Shown here: one piece after another, positions 6,100 through 6,142 of the stretch
Position numbering within the stretch: position 1 is the first letter of the stretch
Layout of the letters: every line of letters begins with the position of its first letter
NCBI GenBank assembly: GCA_026125625.1
Contig: JAHCKU010000197.1
Location: 1 to 6,142 of the forward strand
DNA length: 6,142 bases
DNA from: Burkholderiales bacterium
GTDB taxonomy: Bacteria > Pseudomonadota > Gammaproteobacteria > Burkholderiales > SHXO01
Reading direction: 5' to 3'
The notes under the pieces: model-generated
What the model was told of the DNA's origin: nothing
The model's database searches: none
Seen by the model: the letters and a program-made list of their open reading frames with translations, nothing else
Program-made: the position numbers and the translations under genes

Positions 6100-6142
6100 G
6101 ATCGTGCGCTAAAGTACCGTTCCGGAGACGGCCCGTATTGCG

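Overview
The window is high-G+C bacterial DNA with tightly spaced genes, good Shine-Dalgarno sequences and Gram-negative outer-membrane proteins. The gene families fit a Gram-negative proteobacterium; a Xanthomonadales- or Burkholderiales-like host is my inference and cannot be fixed from this stretch.

Left part (1-2969): sugar-acid catabolism. A metallo-beta-lactamase-fold hydrolase is read leftwards and runs off the window edge. Divergent from it is a compact rightward operon: an RraA-family aldolase, dgoK (2-dehydro-3-deoxygalactonokinase) and dgoA (2-dehydro-3-deoxy-6-phosphogalactonate aldolase). DgoK and DgoA are the last two steps of the De Ley-Doudoroff route from D-galactonate to pyruvate and glyceraldehyde 3-phosphate. 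No dgoD dehydratase, transporter or regulator lies in the window. The dgoA start overlaps the dgoK stop (ATGA).

The most striking feature is that the end of the RraA-like gene and most of dgoK cannot be read in one frame. Conserved DgoK blocks are all present in the right order, but spread over all three frames, with eleven frame changes inside dgoK and one in the RraA-like gene, all between about 1311 and 2041. Flanking genes are intact. Dense sequence error is the likeliest cause; true gene decay is the alternative.

Middle (2970-4017): a stretch with a GC-rich hairpin after dgoA, a possible broken small leftward ORF with a strong ribosome binding site, a 53-residue UPF0391/DUF1328 (YtjA-like) membrane protein, and a doubtful small ORF.

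Right part (4018-6142): three intact rightward envelope-type genes, each with its own Shine-Dalgarno sequence: an OmpA-like eight-strand beta-barrel followed by a strong hairpin, a glycine-zipper protein of general-stress type, and a secreted, acidic, low-complexity protein of unknown function. Together with the UPF0391 protein they look like a cell-envelope/stress neighbourhood.

No CRISPR array, RNA gene, insertion sequence, phage gene or clearly new system was seen.
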